Source: Lentisphaerota bacterium | GTDB lineage: Bacteria; Verrucomicrobiota; Kiritimatiellia; RFP12; UBA1067 | NCBI GenBank assembly: GCA_015061765.1 | Contig: SUVZ01000170.1 | Coordinates: forward strand, 1 to 7,663 | Reading direction: 5' to 3' | DNA length: 7,663 nucleotides | Part shown: positions 5,601 through 7,663 of the stretch, in pieces | Numbering within the stretch: the first letter of the stretch is position 1 | Layout: the number at the start of each line of letters is the position of its first letter | Position numbers and translations under genes: made by a program | The notes under the pieces: model-generated | What the model was told of the DNA's origin: nothing | The model's input: the letters and a program-made list of their open reading frames with translations, nothing else | The model's database searches: none

Positions 5601-7663
5601 TCGAAACGGGAGACGGGACGACAAGGATCTGTTCCATCCCATTCGTCCCGATTCCAGAGAGCTTGAACCCCGCCATCCCGGACGCCTTGCCGCTATAGAG
5701 AAGTTCCGGATCCGTCAGCCTGGCGCCGCGCAGGACTCCACGCTTCAGCCAGTTGCGCTTTATCTCCGCATCCGAAAGCATCTCTTCACGCGTCCTCCCG
5801 GCGCGCGAAAGGTCGAGACGCTGCCGATACGCGTTGACACGCGCAGAGGCAGGGAAACCGAGCGTCCCCATATCAATCTCCACCTGAACATCTGCGGCCG
5901 CCTTGCCGCGGTTGATGAAGGAAAGCACCACGTCACCGCACCCTACGCGCCGCCCGGCATAGGATTCCACATCGGTATTGGGATCCCTCTTCCAGTCCGG
6001 AGAATAGCGAACGTTCACCGGATCCATGTGGCCAATGTGCTTTCTCGCCCGGATCACCGCAAGGTCATTATACCCGTAGAGATGGGTTCTGGGTATCCAA
6101 CCCAGCGCAAGGACGCGATTCGCGTAGTCGTTGCCCGGAGTCCAGTACAGGGGGATCGTACGCTGGCCCTTTCGCATGCGGTTCATCATGGCGACACCGA
6201 GCATCACCCCCGCGCCGTCCCGCCAGTTCTCCGGCCTGAGGGTACCGCGGCACTCCTCGATGTAGTTCACGTCCACATACGGGATTCCGCTTCCGTTCGC
6301 AAAGAACATCTTTCCGCGACAGTTCTTCATTTCGGTGAGCACCTTCCAGAACTTCACTGTGTCATCGTCCCGGGTGATCCTGTCACGTTCCCAGTCTATC
6401 GTGTTGGTCATCTGCGTTTCATCTATGTAGAACGTGTCCGTCCCAATGCCGTCGACGAAATCGCAGAACATCTTCGCCATCCACTCACGGCACTCCGGCA
6501 CGGAGAACATCGTCTGCCAATTGAGGTTCACTCCGGGGAACAGAGGGTCCAGCGCACCATTGCGGTCGCGCATGCGGAACCATTCCGGATGTTCCTTCAC
6601 CACTCCGGTGAAATATGCCGCCGCGACAGCAATTCCATACACCGAGACATGCACGCGCGGCGACATATCCTTGAACAGCTTCACGTGAGCCTTGACCTCG
6701 TCATCCGTGACGTGTCCGCCGTGCATGGTGGGGAACCCTCCGCGGCCCAGACGGTAGTCGCCCCAGCTGTAGTAACTGACCGCCGGACCGATATGCATCA
6801 TGAAATCGCCGCCGTCTATCATCTTGAGAAGCCACGGAAGCATCGGCGAGAAGCGGTCATCGCAGTTTGCAACGACATCGCGCACCCATCCCGGAGGCGG
6901 AGGAATGGACTTGAGTTCCGCAGAAAAATCAGGGTCCTTGGCGAACACCTCGTCAAAGAACGTGAAGAGGTCGCCATCAAAGAGGCTGAAATGGTCCGTA
7001 ACGGAAACGGTCTTGCCCTGGAAGAGACCGAACGTGCCAAGCCCCATCCTGTACCCGTCCGGAAGATACCACAGCCTGTCATGGAGTTCGCGGTAGCGTC
7101 CGATGGTGGAATGCCACCAGGGGAACACCACCGTATCGTCGATCTTCACCCGACAGTGGGAAAAGCAACCCCTGCCTGACCTTGGGTCGACAAGAACCAT
7201 TCCCTTCGACGACTGAAGATACTCAGTCACCTGTCGCGGGCTGTCGACTTTCGGGAACGGCTTGTACGGCCCGATGTATCCGGCGCCGAGGTGATAGGCC
7301 GTGTCCAGGAACTCCCGAGCGAAACGGCACTCGACAGATGGAGTTATGTATTTTGTTTCGCCGTTTGCGTTCAGGAAAGAGACCGTTCTCCTCAAACCGC
7401 CGTTCACCACGCTGTAACGCTTGAAGATGTCGATGCCGGGCATCTTCGGATTCTCGCAGCGAAACACGGCGCCATCCCGATCCTTGCGCCGTTCGACGAC
7501 CCTGTCGTCCCGCTCAAAGGCTTCGCGGTCACCGGACTTAGACATGACCATGTAGCGGGTCTCGATGGACTTTGCCGCCCCCGACCCTCCTCGAACACGC
7601 AGCGTCGAAATGCCGCCGGTTCTCTCGTCAAGATCGTAGCTGACGGCACGGATGCCGTTCCCC
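2620..7663 (-). CDS. Giant multidomain glycoside hydrolase with two candidate catalytic barrels (5' end beyond window)
   Basis: The frame stays open from the TAG at 2620 to the right edge, giving 1680 visible residues, so the start and any signal peptide lie outside. Numbering here is from the internal Met at 7551; 37 codons precede it, including the beta-sandwich-like YDLDERTGGISTLRV. Residues 1-215 are beta-rich. About 220-520 look like a first TIM barrel with VVANCDDRF, KEHPEWF (319-325), TDTFYIDET (371-379) and LYWTPGND (468-475), resembling the hypothetical glycosyl hydrolase GHL6 group. About 530-985 are beta-rich modules; 983-1010 is a Pro/Ala/Thr linker. About 1020-1430 form a GH42-like barrel: YSGEAWRRYG, GQYVQWEY, FDYSEGNRRALCRYLREVYG (1194-1213), LQKAWDDPSV (1218-1227) and VQELDHRT (1351-1358), with E1353 a candidate nucleophile. 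About 1440-1530 resemble the glutamine-amidotransferase-like domain of GH42. Probably exported; substrate unknown. A glycosidase is likely, while activity of both barrels is inference. Confidence 0.75.
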   Translation of the reverse strand, partial: GNGIRAVSYDLDERTGGISTLRVRGGSGAAKSIETRYMVMSKSGDREAFERDDRVVERRKDRDGAVFRCENPKMPGIDIFKRYSVVNGGLRRTVSFLNANGETKYITPSVECRFAREFLDTAYHLGAGYIGPYKPFPKVDSPRQVTEYLQSSKGMVLVDPRSGRGCFSHCRVKIDDTVVFPWWHSTIGRYRELHDRLWYLPDGYRMGLGTFGLFQGKTVSVTDHFSLFDGDLFTFFDEVFAKDPDFSAELKSIPPPPGWVRDVVANCDDRFSPMLPWLLKMIDGGDFMMHIGPAVSYYSWGDYRLGRGGFPTMHGGHVTDDEVKAHVKLFKDMSPRVHVSVYGIAVAAAYFTGVVKEHPEWFRMRDRNGALDPLFPGVNLNWQTMFSVPECREWMAKMFCDFVDGIGTDTFYIDETQMTNTIDWERDRITRDDDTVKFWKVLTEMKNCRGKMFFANGSGIPYVDVNYIEECRGTLRPENWRDGAGVMLGVAMMNRMRKGQRTIPLYWTPGNDYANRVLALGWIPRTHLYGYNDLAVIRARKHIGHMDPVNVRYSPDWKRDPNTDVESYAGRRVGCGDVVLSFINRGKAAADVQVEIDMGTLGFPASARVNAYRQRLDLSRAGRTREEMLSDAEIKRNWLKRGVLRGARLTDPELLYSGKASGMAGFKLSGIGTNGMEQILVVPSPVSIFSVDGQPLNGFFTSQDGVRVEGRRISVPEGRSMEALLLDVDVDFVSVRANGRPVGTRRVRVGGRSAQLVSLDAGEWMLDWREVARTTEPSSALPVASGALSSSEPLPRHLWHPMIKVDRKVDVGFGSGRIVRKLEFANCVEKSTRLQENSGLEFAAAMADERGMALTAGTTRREGETEGLVNFAGFELKGLRSLNMRFTADFTNAVACNVTTGHAAPWAMRKDSGKVFTGIVIDYRVGTGYVKRVSLATGLPKCGRELADPHWGTGRRPDEFHVLGDWLDSSAPREFFLDLGRYAPKGWDGESIVSLGTSRIQSGRTMKLEFLNGLSDRTPPDLAPADPDSTLNDLKKVAPATAEVRTTSSGAKLFVDGKRSNACFYKGSYSMKRFGEIGCGIIVTLKHPNFASLERELMRIHHSNPDARVIVSVDLTPPRAFLERHPDEIFVDDKGRRGRVKTSVCDAETGEPLMAQYDFIGFGNQPLAKDETWAFSYSGEAWRRYGRKMLDGLVSGLKSSPVGNIVIGFNFMGGMDGQYVQWEYRPYHGHFDYSEGNRRALCRYLREVYGSDAALQKAWDDPSVAISNARNPSPEEFRSREYFDDRPGFGRRLADCRRFVAVGLARSLNGFAKHVKKAWGRPSVVELWWTTAIWPQPARLALDELVDGDAVDIVKTVSYYAPERSVGGMGASANNLGASLDARGVLYVQELDHRTRFSQHVDNAAWTSAAVAKPATPEEFETQLMRDASSVIAMGGRGLCFYDMLGGWYRAKEESSTIGKVISMQTFAAENAGLYPRPQMVILVDEQTRLLYERGTAEQASWTWRLAGFSPSIRLISDLDGKDFPEFRLYVLWNALRLSKFQARKLRRRAEAGAMIVAAGKTGVCSRDFMTQDEALAALGGNVVVAGTISDIAPETLNRWAVKAGVHVYSKPGNATYAGNGVVCVHRLAEEPVVDFGREVVPVDPVTRKTSSPIRIWKPDVPLHGTAVMCYLPSDADYSR

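Noticed and set aside
4780..7179. A 799-codon open frame on the plus strand opposite the large glycosidase.
   Set aside because: It lies in exact codon register with the minus-strand gene, so each plus codon is the reverse complement of a glycosidase codon. It is open because the real gene avoids TTA, CTA and TCA. The translation is Arg/His/Pro-rich with no recognisable domain.
1..7663. tRNA, rRNA, CRISPR array, transposon ends or phage genes.
   Set aside because: I saw no cloverleaf, spaced repeat array, terminal inverted repeat pair or transposase-like sequence on either strand.

Overview
The window carries three genes, all on the minus strand, so it reads right to left. They are (i) the 3' part of a very large secreted-type glycoside hydrolase (2620-7663, entering from the right edge), (ii) a complete GH36/melibiase-like glycosidase with a signal peptide (551-2584), and (iii) the 5' part of a Gfo/Idh/MocA-family NAD(P)-dependent oxidoreductase (1-306, leaving at the left edge). 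No RNA genes, insertion sequences, CRISPR arrays or phage genes were seen.

The first two genes are 35 bases apart with no terminator between them, so they very likely share a transcript. Between the GH36-like gene and the oxidoreductase lies a 244-base gap. It holds the only AT-rich stretch of the window (about 36% G+C over 301-480) and contains inverted repeats, a terminator-like hairpin, a possible sigma70-type promoter and a consensus Shine-Dalgarno. The oxidoreductase can therefore probably be transcribed separately.

The large protein shows at least 1680 residues in this window: an N-terminal beta-sandwich, a first TIM-barrel-like glycosidase region, two or more beta-rich modules, and then a second, GH42-like barrel followed by a glutamine-amidotransferase-like domain. 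Two candidate catalytic barrels in one chain are the most unusual thing here.

The organism is probably a bacterium of the Planctomycetota-Verrucomicrobiota-Lentisphaerota-Kiritimatiellota kind. This is inferred from the combination of very long orphan glycosidases with GH42-like and GH36-like sequences next to Gfo/Idh/MocA oxidoreductases. No marker gene confirms it. A simple reading is a carbohydrate-use locus: exported hydrolases cut a glycan or glycoconjugate, and a cytoplasmic oxidoreductase acts on a released sugar or sugar derivative. The substrate cannot be read from the sequence.
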